Shown here piece after piece: positions 1 through 8,267 of a stretch of 12,929 bases of DNA. The notes below the pieces were generated by a model. That model was not told the origin of the DNA, made no database searches, and saw nothing but the letters and a program-made list of their open reading frames with translations. This stretch comes from DASWUZ01 sp036401395. GTDB taxonomy: Bacteria; Acidobacteriota; Terriglobia; Terriglobales; Acidobacteriaceae. The position numbers and the translations under genes are program-made. The stretch is taken from contig DASWUZ010000092.1 in assembly GCA_036401395.1 (NCBI GenBank), positions 1 through 12,929 on the forward strand. The letters run 5' to 3'. Every line of letters starts with the position of its first letter. Within the stretch, counting starts at the first letter, position 1.

Positions 1-116
1 GTCGTGCGCACCGGGCGCATTTCGTATAGGTCAACATGGATGCCAAGCCGGGCGGCTGTGAGCGCCGCCTCGGGACCGGCCAGGCCGCCGCCGATGACGC
101 GAATGCGTTCTCTCAC
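1..116 (-). CDS. trmFO: TrmFO, N-terminal fragment (tRNA uracil-54 C5-methyltransferase, folate-dependent)
   Basis: Only the first 38 codons are present; the gene runs off the left edge. The reverse strand reads VRERIRVIGGGLAGPEAA, then LTAARLGIHVDLYEMRPVRT. This is the FAD-binding dinucleotide fold (GGGLAGxEAA) followed by the VDLYEMRP signature of TrmFO (formerly Gid). The family uses methylenetetrahydrofolate and reduced FAD to make 5-methyluridine at position 54 in the T loop of tRNA. The start is taken as GTG at 116-114. The frame upstream has no ATG before a TGA, and the GTG lies four codons before the fold, as in other family members. I see no strong Shine-Dalgarno. A MnmG-type protein is the main alternative, but EMRPV favours TrmFO. 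Confidence 0.85.
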   Translation of the reverse strand, partial: MRERIRVIGGGLAGPEAALTAARLGIHVDLYEMRPVRT

Positions 117-198
117 TGGACTATCAGAGCTGCCGAGGCAGCGATGGTTTCAAAAATGCCACGATTTACGGAATGCCCCGACGATAAAGTAGCCGGGT

Positions 199-393
199 TT
201 ACCGGCAAATTCCTGAACCGCCGCCAGCTCGGCGGCCGATCGCCTGGATGCTGGTCAGGGACGTAAAAGCCAACATTGGCAGCAGGATGATGGTGAGAAA
301 TGTGGGTGCTTTCAAAATCGCGGATGCGATCACTGCCGACGCCCACAGGATGGAGCTGGCGATGCTGATCAACTTCAGTTGGTTCTTTGTCAT
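199..393 (-). CDS. Small two-helix membrane protein, function unknown
   Basis: This 64-residue protein has two predicted membrane segments, about residues 7-28 (ending VIASAIL) and 31-50 (starting TFLTIILL). They are separated by a short KAP turn and followed by a basic, glycine-rich tail. GGAG lies six bases before the ATG, which supports translation and this start. It is on the same strand as trmFO, with an 82-base gap, and lies downstream of the acetyltransferase gene. Co-transcription is possible but nothing shows it. I do not recognise the family. The hydrophobic pattern and ribosome site make it more credible than the overlapping frames in this stretch. Confidence 0.55.
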   Translation of the reverse strand: MTKNQLKLISIASSILWASAVIASAILKAPTFLTIILLPMLAFTSLTSIQAIGRRAGGGSGICR

Positions 394-592
394 GACCGAC
401 TCCGATATCAGGCTACCGCTGAGTAAAGGCAGCTATCCCGATTGATCTAACGCTAGCATAAGCCTTTGCGATGTTTCGCGTGAGCTCCACTCATGACAAG
501 TGCCCGATGAAATGGGCGCCGCATTTGGTGAGGCTCGCAAGAAGGGCCGATGCCTCGCGTAGACCCCCACTCCCTCATCAAAAGGTGCGCGA

Positions 593-1084
593 TCAATGGG
601 GCGCCCGGCCGCTCTGTGCCAACTCAGCCAATGCCGCATCGGTGACGCGCATGATGCGCCATTCATCAAGAAACTCGGCTCCCAGGCGACGGTAGAAGTC
701 GATGGCGGGATGGTTCCAGTCGAGGACCTCCCATTGCAGCCTGCCGAACTGGCGCTCGACCGTGATTGCGGCTAGACGCGAAAGCAAGGCCAGTCCGATT
801 CCGTGCCCTCGAAATGCGGGCCTGACGAACAGGTCCTCCAGGTGAATGCCGGCGCGCCCGCGCCAGGTGGAGTAGTTCAGAAAGTAGAGAGCAAAGCCCG
901 CCGGGTGCCCATCGTACTCAGCGATCAGGCATTCGAAGCGTGGCGTGGGCCCGAAGCCATCGCGCATGAGATCGGCCTCGGTTGCAACTACTGCGGCTGG
1001 TTCGCGCTCGTAGAGGGCCAGCTCGCGGATCAACTCAAGGATGAGCGGTATGTCGGCGCGCTGGGCGGGTCGTATGTTCGTCAT
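593..1084 (-). CDS. GNAT-family N-acetyltransferase, SSAT/diamine acetyltransferase-like
   Basis: The product is a 163-residue cytoplasmic acetyltransferase of normal length for a single GNAT domain. The acetyl-CoA pyrophosphate loop is seen as FRGHGIG (residues 91-97). It is preceded by the strand HLEDLFVRP (81-89) and followed by EVLDWNHPAIDFYRRLGA (119-136), whose Y131 sits where the family has its general acid. The block LYFLNYSTWRG (67-76), with LEDLFV and WN-PA-FY, matches spermidine/spermine and thialysine acetyltransferases. A small polyamine or amine substrate is therefore likely but unproven. The start MTNIRPA at 1084 was preferred over an upstream ATG at 1177, because the extra 31 residues are low-complexity and the fold begins at TNIRPA. 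The ribosome site is weak. It is divergent from the DUF4861 gene across 166 bases. Confidence 0.85.
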   Translation of the reverse strand: MTNIRPAQRADIPLILELIRELALYEREPAAVVATEADLMRDGFGPTPRFECLIAEYDGHPAGFALYFLNYSTWRGRAGIHLEDLFVRPAFRGHGIGLALLSRLAAITVERQFGRLQWEVLDWNHPAIDFYRRLGAEFLDEWRIMRVTDAALAELAQSGRAPH

Positions 1085-1250
1085 CGGATCTGGCGATTGC
1101 GGGCGAGGGATACTTTGGGTGCGCGCGGTCAGGTTCCCATTATATTCAGGGGCGGACATTGTTTGGCGTGTTCGCAACTAGTTGGGCGACTCGTGGCCTG
1201 CAAGTGTGCTGGTGGCGTACATTGATTCGGGACAGGAGTGACCCACGACG

Positions 1251-2483
1251 ATGGCCAGGCTGGATAGGGCGACTCTGTACCTGCGGGTGCGCCACTCATT
1301 ATTGCTCTTTTTGCCTGCGGTAATCGGCGGGGTGGAAGCTGGTGCTTCCGCTCGCCATAGGGGCGGCGCGTCAACAGTGCAGCTCGTCGTCATGAATCCG
1401 GTTGGCGTTTCGCGGCCTGAAGAGCTGGTGACGATTCCACTGGCGGAGGTAGCGGCGAACACGGGTATCGGCGATCCGCGGCGGGTTCGAGTGGTAGATG
1501 TGAGCACGCAGAAAGAGCTTCCGACGCAGGTTGAGGCGACGGTGGAAGGACATCCGGCGGACCGGTTGCTTGTGCTGGTCAGCCTGGGTGCGGAGCGCAG
1601 CGTGCAATTGAGGTTTCACGCTGGGGAGAGCGCAGCGGCAGCGCCACTCGTCTATGGACGCGCGGTGCCGGAGCGAAAGGACGACTTCGCATGGGAGAAC
1701 GACAAGGTCGCGTACCGGGTGTATGGGGCGGCGCTCGAAGCCGGGGGCGAGGTCAGCTCCGGGATCGATGTGTGGTCCAAGCGCACTGCGCGGCTGATAG
1801 TCAACGACTGGTACGCGCGCGACGCCGAGGGCCAGCGGACGAAGAACCCGGCGCTCTCTTACCATCGGGACAATGGCGACGGGCTGGATTCTTATGACGT
1901 GGGATCTACTCGGGGGTGCGGCGGGACCGGGGTATGGGCTGATGGAAAGCTCTACGTTTCGCGCAATTACACTTCGGTCGAGGTGCTTGAACCGGGGCCG
2001 CTGCGGCTGCGGTTCCGGCTGCAATACGCTGCGTGGCGAGCGGGTGAGCAGACGATCACGGAAGAAAAACTGATAACCCTCGATGCTGGTTCACATATGA
2101 ACAGGATTGAGTCCAGCTTTCACTTTGCTGGGGCCCGGTCGGCGCAGGTGGCGCTGGGCCTGGGCCTGCATTCCGGATCGGCGTCCATTCCCGTTGGAGA
2201 GGGAGTGCTCGCGGTTTGGGAACCGCTGACCAACCCTGCGGCTGGCATGGACGGAACAGCGATTTTGCTTCCTCCCGGGACCACGTCGTCGCAAGTGGAT
2301 GCTGCCGGGAATCGGCTGCTGCTGGTCACGGCGCAATCCGGCGTACCTGTGATTTACTTTGCCGGTGCCGGATGGTCGAAGAGTGACATGCCTGACACGG
2401 ATGCGTGGGCAGCGTATCTTCGCGAGTACAGAATGCGTCTAGAGCATCCACTCAAATTGCGATGGGTGAAAGTGCGGGACTGA
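1251..2483 (+). CDS. Secreted DUF4861-family protein
   Basis: This 410-residue protein begins with a basic region, a hydrophobic core around residues 16-27 and a likely Sec cleavage site after AGASA (about 34), so it should be exported. The segment from about 43 (VVMNPVGVSR) looks like a beta-rich N-terminal domain. The main domain includes RKDDFAWENDKVAYR (142-156), SGIDVWSKR (170-178) and a YHRDNGDGLD...GCGGTG block (204-227). I recognise this pattern as DUF4861. Such proteins commonly occur with GH88/GH105 enzymes in clusters for pectin and other uronic-acid glycans, and here the GH105-type gene starts 22 bases downstream. A carbohydrate-related role is inferred; the reaction is unknown to me. 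AGGAG lies 12 bases before the ATG, a slightly long spacing. Confidence 0.82.
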   Translation: MARLDRATLYLRVRHSLLLFLPAVIGGVEAGASARHRGGASTVQLVVMNPVGVSRPEELVTIPLAEVAANTGIGDPRRVRVVDVSTQKELPTQVEATVEGHPADRLLVLVSLGAERSVQLRFHAGESAAAAPLVYGRAVPERKDDFAWENDKVAYRVYGAALEAGGEVSSGIDVWSKRTARLIVNDWYARDAEGQRTKNPALSYHRDNGDGLDSYDVGSTRGCGGTGVWADGKLYVSRNYTSVEVLEPGPLRLRFRLQYAAWRAGEQTITEEKLITLDAGSHMNRIESSFHFAGARSAQVALGLGLHSGSASIPVGEGVLAVWEPLTNPAAGMDGTAILLPPGTTSSQVDAAGNRLLLVTAQSGVPVIYFAGAGWSKSDMPDTDAWAAYLREYRMRLEHPLKLRWVKVRD

Positions 2484-2491
2484 CGATTGAC

Positions 2492-2498
2492 GAGAGGA
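2492..2498 (+). promoter_or_regulatory. Shine-Dalgarno supporting the TTG start of the GH105-type gene
   Basis: GAGAGGA lies seven bases before the TTG at 2506. An ATG at 2498-2500 is in another frame and meets a stop two codons later. The next in-frame ATG (2557) would delete the first half of the signal peptide. TTG is therefore the best start. Confidence 0.6.
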
Positions 2499-2505
2499 TG
2501 AGACG

Positions 2506-3678
2506 TTGATTCGAGGGAACCGGATATCGGAATGGTGCGCAGTCCTGCTGACGGCGATGGTGTTCTCGTGTGTTGCTGGATTGGGGCAGACTTCTTCGCC
2601 ATTACCTGCGTCTTGGAGCAATAACTGGGCGGGGGATGAGCCAGCAGATCCGGGGCCGTTAGCGGGCAGCTTGGATGCCTCGATGAAGCACAAGGCGGTG
2701 AGGCAGGCGATGCGGAAGGTTGCGGATTGGCAACTCGCCAGGGCAAGAGAGCACTTCAACCAGGAGTGGACTTACGCGACCCTCTACCGAGGTTTGATCG
2801 CCGCATCGGGGACTTTGCACGATCACCGGTATGAGGGCGCGGTGCTCGGCGCCGCACGGAAATTTCAGTGGCAGTTAGGCCCGCGTATCGCGCACGCGGA
2901 TGATGAAGCTGTCGCGCAGTCTTATCTCTACTTCTATGAGAAGTTTCGGGACCCGGATATGCTTGCTCCGTCACGGGCTGCGTTTGATAAGGTCATGGCC
3001 GCGCCGGATGACCCGCAAAAGCCGCTCTGGTGGTGGTGCGACGCGCTCTTCATGGCGCCGGTATCGTGGGCGGAGATGTCGCAGATTACGGAGGAGCCGG
3101 CGCATCTCGCGTTCATGGACCGGCATTGGTGGGAGACCTCAAGCCTTCTTTACGACGGAGCCGACCATCTTTATTCGCGGGACGCCACCTACCTGCAATC
3201 GCATGAGGCGAACGGGCGCAAAGTGTATTGGTCACGGGGAAATGGATGGGTGATAGCCGGACTGGCCAGCGTTTTGGGGACCCTGCCCGCGAATTATCCT
3301 CATCGCGCTCTGTATACGGCGCAGTTTCGCGAGATGGCAGCGGAGCTTGCTTCGGTACAGGGTGCGGATGGTTTGTGGAGGCCCGGTCTGCTGGATGCGG
3401 AGAGTTACCCGCTGCCGGAGGTGTCAGGGTCGGCATTTTATGTCTACGCGATCGCCTGGGGCATCAATCACGGTGTGCTCGATCGCCCGACTTACTTGCC
3501 AGTTGTACGCAAGGGTTGGAAGGGGCTTGTCGGCCACATCTATGAAGACGGAAGGCTGGGGAGCATTCAGCCTATCGGTGGCGCGCCGGGAAAATATGGG
3601 CCGGGGTCTAGTTATGTTTTTGGGACTGGCGCTTTTCTGATGGCGGGCTCTGAAGTGGATAGCCTCGGGTCGCGGTGA
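2506..3678 (+). CDS. Secreted GH105/GH88-type unsaturated glucuronyl/rhamnogalacturonyl hydrolase
   Basis: The product is 390 residues from a TTG start, with a signal peptide (hydrophobic core about 11-25, CAVLLTAMVFSCVAG). The mature part has the alpha/alpha barrel signatures of GH105/GH88: HADDEAVAQSYLYFY (130-144), WWWCDALFMAP (175-185), YWSRGNGWVIAGL (241-253), and SGSAFYVYAIAWGIN (307-321). D179 matches the catalytic acid of the YteR/YesR group. These enzymes hydrate the 4,5 double bond of the unsaturated uronic acid left by polysaccharide lyases, releasing a keto sugar. The neighbouring DUF4861 gene suggests a two-gene unit acting on pectic fragments, but no lyase or transporter is in the window. 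Most characterised members are cytoplasmic, so the export signal is worth noting. The exact substrate cannot be read from sequence. Confidence 0.87.
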   Translation: MIRGNRISEWCAVLLTAMVFSCVAGLGQTSSPLPASWSNNWAGDEPADPGPLAGSLDASMKHKAVRQAMRKVADWQLARAREHFNQEWTYATLYRGLIAASGTLHDHRYEGAVLGAARKFQWQLGPRIAHADDEAVAQSYLYFYEKFRDPDMLAPSRAAFDKVMAAPDDPQKPLWWWCDALFMAPVSWAEMSQITEEPAHLAFMDRHWWETSSLLYDGADHLYSRDATYLQSHEANGRKVYWSRGNGWVIAGLASVLGTLPANYPHRALYTAQFREMAAELASVQGADGLWRPGLLDAESYPLPEVSGSAFYVYAIAWGINHGVLDRPTYLPVVRKGWKGLVGHIYEDGRLGSIQPIGGAPGKYGPGSSYVFGTGAFLMAGSEVDSLGSR

Positions 3679-3756
3679 CTCTTGATGGCGCGGTACTATC
3701 CAGCGAAAGATGTAGATTTCAAGTAGCAACAATAACTTGCCAGACGGCCTGAAGAA

Positions 3757-3764
3757 AGAAGGAG
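3757..3764 (+). promoter_or_regulatory. Shine-Dalgarno deciding the TTG start of threonine aldolase
   Basis: AGAAGGAG is followed by a T-run and, five bases later, the TTG at 3770. A TTG at 3737 in the same frame has no ribosome site and would make this very sequence part of the coding region, so 3770 is chosen. Confidence 0.65.
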
Positions 3765-3769
3765 TTTTT

Positions 3770-4816
3770 TTGGGGGAACGACCTATAGATCTGCGCAGCG
3801 ACACGGTGACGAAGCCGACTCCTGCGATGAGGGCGGTGATGGCCTCGGCCGAGGTCGGGGACGACGTTTATGGCGAAGACCCGACGGTCAACCGGCTGCA
3901 GGAGCGGGCGGCGGAAATCTTCGGCCGGGAGGCGGCGATTTTTGTGCCGACGGGGACGATGGGGAACCAGATCGCGATCCGGCTGCATACGCAGCATGGT
4001 CAGGAGGTGATCTGCGAGTCTCGCGCGCACATTCACGAATGGGAGATGGCAATGGCGGCAGCGTTTTCAGGATGCCAGTTGCGGGCCGTCTACGGGGAGC
4101 GCGGGATTTTGACGTGGGCGCACATCGAGCCTGCAATCTCATCGAAGCTTTACTACCGCGCGCAGACTGCGCTGATTTCTTTAGAGAACACGCACAACAT
4201 GGCGGGTGGTAGCGTGACTCCGCTGGCGGTGCTGGAGGAGATTTGGGCCGGTGCGAAGGCCGCTGGGCTGCCAACTCATCTAGACGGAGCGCGCATTTTC
4301 AATGCTGCTTTGGCCCTGAGGGTTTCGGTGGCGGAGTTGACGCGCGGGTTCGATACCGTGATGTTTTGTCTGTCGAAGGGGCTTTGCGCTCCGATTGGCT
4401 CGATGTTGGTGGGGAGCAGGGAACTGATTGATCGCGCACGGGTTTACCGCAAGGCCTTGGGTGGCGGGATGCGGCAGGCTGGCGTGCTTGCGGCGGCAGG
4501 TTTGATCGCGCTTGAGGAGATGCCGGCGCGGCTCAGCGAAGATCATGGTAACGCGAAGTTGCTTGCGGAACGGCTGGCGAAGATACCTGGAATTTATCTA
4601 GATCCCGCAGAGGTGGAGACTAACATCGTGATCTTCAGGTTGGATCCGGAGTCATCGGTGAATGCCGGTAAGTTAGTAGCTCGACTTAAGGAGCGCGAAG
4701 TACTTTGTGCGAGTGTCGGACCGCGGTCTATTCGGCTTGTAACTCATCGTGATGTTAGCAGGGAGGATTGTGAGTTGGCGGCGGGTATTCTAATGGAGAC
4801 GCTTATGGCGGGCTGA
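3770..4816 (+). CDS. ltaE: Low-specificity L-threonine aldolase
   Basis: This PLP enzyme of 348 residues cleaves L-threonine and L-allo-threonine to glycine and acetaldehyde in the cytoplasm. It is full length for the family. IDLRSDTVTKPTPAM is close to the start. Other signatures are the cofactor-stacking HIHEWE region, LENTHNMAGG, and HLDGARIFNA with the aspartate that binds the pyridine nitrogen. In MFCLSKGLCAPIGS, lysine (about residue 203) forms the Schiff base. All key residues look intact. The start is TTG at 3770, giving MGERPIDLRSDT, matched to a good ribosome site. The gene lies 91 bases after the GH105-type gene on the same strand. I see no terminator between them, so read-through is possible but a shared function is unlikely. 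Confidence 0.93.
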   Translation: MGERPIDLRSDTVTKPTPAMRAVMASAEVGDDVYGEDPTVNRLQERAAEIFGREAAIFVPTGTMGNQIAIRLHTQHGQEVICESRAHIHEWEMAMAAAFSGCQLRAVYGERGILTWAHIEPAISSKLYYRAQTALISLENTHNMAGGSVTPLAVLEEIWAGAKAAGLPTHLDGARIFNAALALRVSVAELTRGFDTVMFCLSKGLCAPIGSMLVGSRELIDRARVYRKALGGGMRQAGVLAAAGLIALEEMPARLSEDHGNAKLLAERLAKIPGIYLDPAEVETNIVIFRLDPESSVNAGKLVARLKEREVLCASVGPRSIRLVTHRDVSREDCELAAGILMETLMAG

Positions 4817-4843
4817 TATTGCTGATGCTTCGCATTCCGGCCG

Positions 4844-4859
4844 GGGCTAAAGCCCTTTT
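4844..4859 (+). terminator. Possible terminator after threonine aldolase
   Basis: GGGCT-aa-AGCCC is a perfect five-base-pair stem with a two-base spacer, followed by TTTT. It begins 28 bases after the ltaE stop. The stem is short and the T-run modest, and the element is also part of a repeat-rich stretch, so terminator function is tentative. Confidence 0.45.
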
Positions 4860-4875
4860 CTTGCCGAAACTTTGT

Positions 4876-4895
4876 CAGGGGCCTGAATGCCCCTG
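4876..4895. repeat. Perfect 7-bp inverted repeat, CAGGGGC-N6-GCCCCTG
   Basis: The two seven-base arms pair perfectly around the loop CTGAAT. The element is followed by CTCCCTCCGG, not by a T-run, so it is more like a repeat unit than a terminator. I recall similar GC-rich hairpins in acidobacterial intergenic DNA, but the copy number in this genome is unknown. Confidence 0.6.
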
Positions 4896-5020
4896 CTCCC
4901 TCCGGTTCATCTTATGCGCGGTGGTTCCTTCCGATAGTGGGCCGTTCACGGGCATCCGGATTTGTTCGAGTTAATGAATACTTTGTGGATCTGGATTAAG
5001 TGCGGATGCTTCGCCTTAGG

Positions 5021-5051
5021 CCCACCCTTCGCAAAGTGCACGAAGGATGGG
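5021..5051. repeat. Imperfect inverted repeat, CCCACCCTTCG-N9-CGAAGGATGGG
   Basis: Two 11-base arms pair with one mismatch around the nine-base loop CAAAGTGCA. The motif with its GGCACCCGG flank looks like a dispersed palindromic unit of Acidobacteriaceae, a recollection not tested here. It has no T-run and lies upstream of a gene, so it is not an obvious terminator. Confidence 0.6.
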
Positions 5052-5114
5052 GCACCCGGCTCATGGGTTAGTCAAGTCTACAATTGAAATAGCGGGGCGT
5101 GAGAGGATGGCAGG

Positions 5115-5384
5115 ATGAGCGCATTCTTAGCCAATGATCGCGTTCGCGTCTCAGACGACTTCTTCTGGGCTAAGGGAGCAACGGGAACTGTCTCGGAATG
5201 GCCCTTTGAGGTAAAGGTCATTAGTAAGAACTGGGATACTGGTCTGACTCGCCAAGAAACCAGTGCGCTCGGCGTCCATACCGTGTATTGGATCTGGTTC
5301 GACAATTCTCAAATTGACGCAGATGGTGGCGGCCCATATCGGGCTGGCCAGATTTGGGAAAGTGCTCTAACCCTCTTGGGTTAG
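5115..5384 (+). CDS. Conserved-looking small cytoplasmic protein, function unknown
   Basis: This 89-residue protein has no signal peptide or membrane segment. It starts with NDRVRVSDDFFWAKGATGTV (residues 7-26), a pattern of beta strands around a glycine turn that suggests an SH3- or KOW-like barrel. Later come VYWIWFDNSQIDADGGGPY (about 57-75) and a C-terminal strand with IWESAL. The mix of aromatic and acidic residues and a GAGAGGA upstream of the ATG argue for a real gene. I do not recognise a named family, and no neighbour suggests a role. The next gene is convergent, 31 bases away. Base composition is less GC-biased than in the flanking genes, which may hint at transfer. Confidence 0.65.
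   Translation: MSAFLANDRVRVSDDFFWAKGATGTVSEWPFEVKVISKNWDTGLTRQETSALGVHTVYWIWFDNSQIDADGGGPYRAGQIWESALTLLG
5367..5384. terminator. Hairpin containing the stop codon, between convergent genes
   Basis: CTAACCC-tctt-GGGTTAG is a perfect seven-base-pair stem with a four-base loop. Its right arm contains the TAG stop of the 89-residue protein. It lies between convergent genes, where a two-way terminator would fit, but there is no T-run on either side. Function as a terminator or RNA-stability element is inferred. Confidence 0.35.
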
Positions 5385-5415
5385 TCAGCGTAATTATTAG
5401 CAATAGTTGGATGGA

Positions 5416-7386
<1,971 letters not shown>

Positions 7387-7391
7387 GCTTT

Positions 7392-7398
7392 CACCTTT
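7392..7398 (-). promoter_or_regulatory. Shine-Dalgarno deciding the start of the sigma-54 activator
   Basis: On the minus strand AAAGGTG sits five bases before the ATG at 7386. The in-frame ATG at 7446 has no comparable site, and the FHA domain starts only shortly after MTPRLQAISG, which favours the shorter protein. Confidence 0.65.
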
Positions 7399-7550
7399 AA
7401 TTAGTAACGCGATTTGATTAGCTGTGATTAGTTTGTTGCGCTTCATTTAGGTGCGCGTCACAGTTTAGCTGATGGGTGGATTCATGACGCTATTTATCCC
7501 AGGCGGGGGAAGTTTGGACTTGGTGGAGGGTAGCAGCTTGTACGGCGGAG

Positions 7551-7579
7551 CCAATCGGTTCTGGCAGGTATCCGATTGG
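7551..7579. promoter_or_regulatory. Candidate activator-binding site, CCAATCGG-N13-CCGATTGG
   Basis: This is a perfect eight-base inverted repeat with a 13-base spacer. Its centre is about 127 bases upstream of the -24 element, within the normal range for enhancer-like binding of a dimeric sigma-54 activator with a Fis-type HTH. A binding role is inferred from position and symmetry only. Confidence 0.5.
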
Positions 7580-7583
7580 ATAC
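7568..7583. promoter_or_regulatory. Candidate operator, GTATCC-gatt-GGATAC
   Basis: This perfect six-base inverted repeat overlaps the right arm of the larger one, so the two may be alternative readings of one binding site. Its centre is about 116 bases upstream of the -24 element. Confidence 0.45.
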
Positions 7584-7640
7584 TTCGGCGGCGGCGCACC
7601 GAGGTAAGGGATAGAAAGGTGCCGCTGTATGTTGTTGCAT

Positions 7641-7654
7641 TCACACAGATGTGA
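7641..7654. promoter_or_regulatory. Candidate second operator, TCACA-caga-TGTGA
   Basis: A perfect five-base inverted repeat lies about 37 bases upstream of the sigma-54 promoter. The half-site order is opposite to that of a CRP site (TGTGA-N6-TCACA), so CRP binding is not implied. It could be a secondary activator or repressor site, or chance. Confidence 0.3.
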
Positions 7655-7690
7655 CTGCTAGCTGCGAGGTTGAAAGAGACGGGGGAGGTT

Positions 7691-7706
7691 TGGCACGGGG
7701 CTTGCA
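7691..7706 (+). promoter_or_regulatory. Sigma-54 (-24/-12) promoter
   Basis: TGGCACGGGGCTTGCA matches the sigma-54 consensus TGGCACG-N4-TTGCA, with the invariant GG (7692-7693) and GC (7704-7705) ten bases apart. Transcription should start near 7716-7717, leaving a leader of about 85 bases before the ATG at 7802. The orientation points at the secreted-protein gene, and the neighbouring divergent gene encodes a sigma-54 activator. Both observations support function. Confidence 0.88.
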
Positions 7707-7801
7707 AATACTCAGAGCATTCACCAGTAACCGAAAGCGCAGATGGCTTCCGGCAAACCAAATCAGTCAGGGTCCGATATCAGGGGCCCACAGGAGGATT
7801 T

Positions 7802-8227
7802 ATGAAACGCAACCTTATTGCTACTTTCGCCCTGGCTGTGGCAGCCATGGCCGTAAGCGCCCCCGCAGTCATCGCCCAGAGCGAGTCACAGGCTACGATC
7901 CCATTCAATTTCCAGGTAGCTCGTTCGTCTATGCCTGCCGGAACTTACGTTTTGGAGACCAATGGCTTCGGACCGGTCTCGGTGCGCGACACCCACAATG
8001 GACACACCAGGCTGGCCCTCGGTATGGCAGAGCAAAGCAACAAGGCGTCCCATTCGCGGCTCATCTTTCACCGCTATGGCTCGAAGTATTTCCTGGCCGA
8101 GATCTGGGGCGGCGGAACTACCGGTGTGAAGGTGCCGGAGACCAAGCAGGAGGCGGAGTATCGCGCTTCGAACGAGAGTCCCATGCAGGAACAGGTCGTC
8201 CTGCTGGCGATGTTGAAGGAACAGTAA
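7802..8227 (+). CDS. Small secreted protein of an acidobacterial type, function unknown
   Basis: The product is 141 residues with a clear Sec signal peptide (MKRN, hydrophobic core to about 22, likely cleavage after VIA at 25). The mature part is probably all-beta: it has IPFNFQV (33-39), PAGTYVL (45-51) and RLIFHRYGSKYFLAEIW (86-102). The IPFxF...PAGxY pattern is one I associate with a family of paralogous exported proteins in Acidobacteria, none with a role known to me. AGGAGG five bases before the ATG gives a firm start; longer in-frame readings from 7670 lack a signal peptide at the right place and run through the promoter. Expression is probably sigma-54-dependent. A strong terminator closes the unit 41 bases after the stop, so this is a single-gene transcript. 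Confidence 0.85.
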   Translation: MKRNLIATFALAVAAMAVSAPAVIAQSESQATIPFNFQVARSSMPAGTYVLETNGFGPVSVRDTHNGHTRLALGMAEQSNKASHSRLIFHRYGSKYFLAEIWGGGTTGVKVPETKQEAEYRASNESPMQEQVVLLAMLKEQ

Positions 8228-8267
8228 TCGGCCTGATCGCCTGAATCACTCGTTTTGGGAAAGAAGG

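Larger units (their letters stand above)
4817..5114. other. Gene-free stretch of short inverted and direct repeats
   Basis: I found no credible coding region in these 298 bases. They hold three inverted repeats: GGGCTaaAGCCC at 4844-4855, CAGGGGC/GCCCCTG at 4876-4895, and CCCACCCTTCG/CGAAGGATGGG at 5021-5051. The 10-mer GATGCTTCGC occurs twice, at 4824-4833 and 5005-5014. This composition resembles the intergenic repeats dispersed in acidobacterial chromosomes, as far as I recall. A TACAAT at 5079-5084 could be a -10 box for the next gene, but no good -35 box accompanies it. Confidence 0.6.
7387..7801. other. Divergent regulatory region between activator and secreted-protein gene
   Basis: These 415 bases hold no credible gene. 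From the left they contain the activator's ribosome site, an AT-rich leader (about 7392-7450), a cluster of inverted repeats (7551-7583 and 7641-7654), a sigma-54 promoter (7691-7706) and an approximately 85-base untranslated leader ending in AGGAGG (7792-7797). The order is that of a classical enhancer-dependent promoter. Confidence 0.75.

Noticed and set aside
803..1225. 140-residue plus-strand reading frame
   Set aside because: It is antisense to the acetyltransferase, whose motifs are unmistakable, and shows no protein-like pattern of its own.
1371..2024. 217-residue minus-strand reading frame
   Set aside because: It is antisense to the DUF4861 gene and rich in Arg, Pro and His, as expected for a shadow of a GC-rich gene.
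7641..7654. CRP-type binding site
   Set aside because: The half-sites are in the inverse order and the spacer is four bases, unlike TGTGA-N6-TCACA.
7465..7761. 98-residue minus-strand reading frame in the divergent region
   Set aside because: It runs across the sigma-54 promoter and the inverted repeats, has no ribosome site and shows no domain-like pattern.
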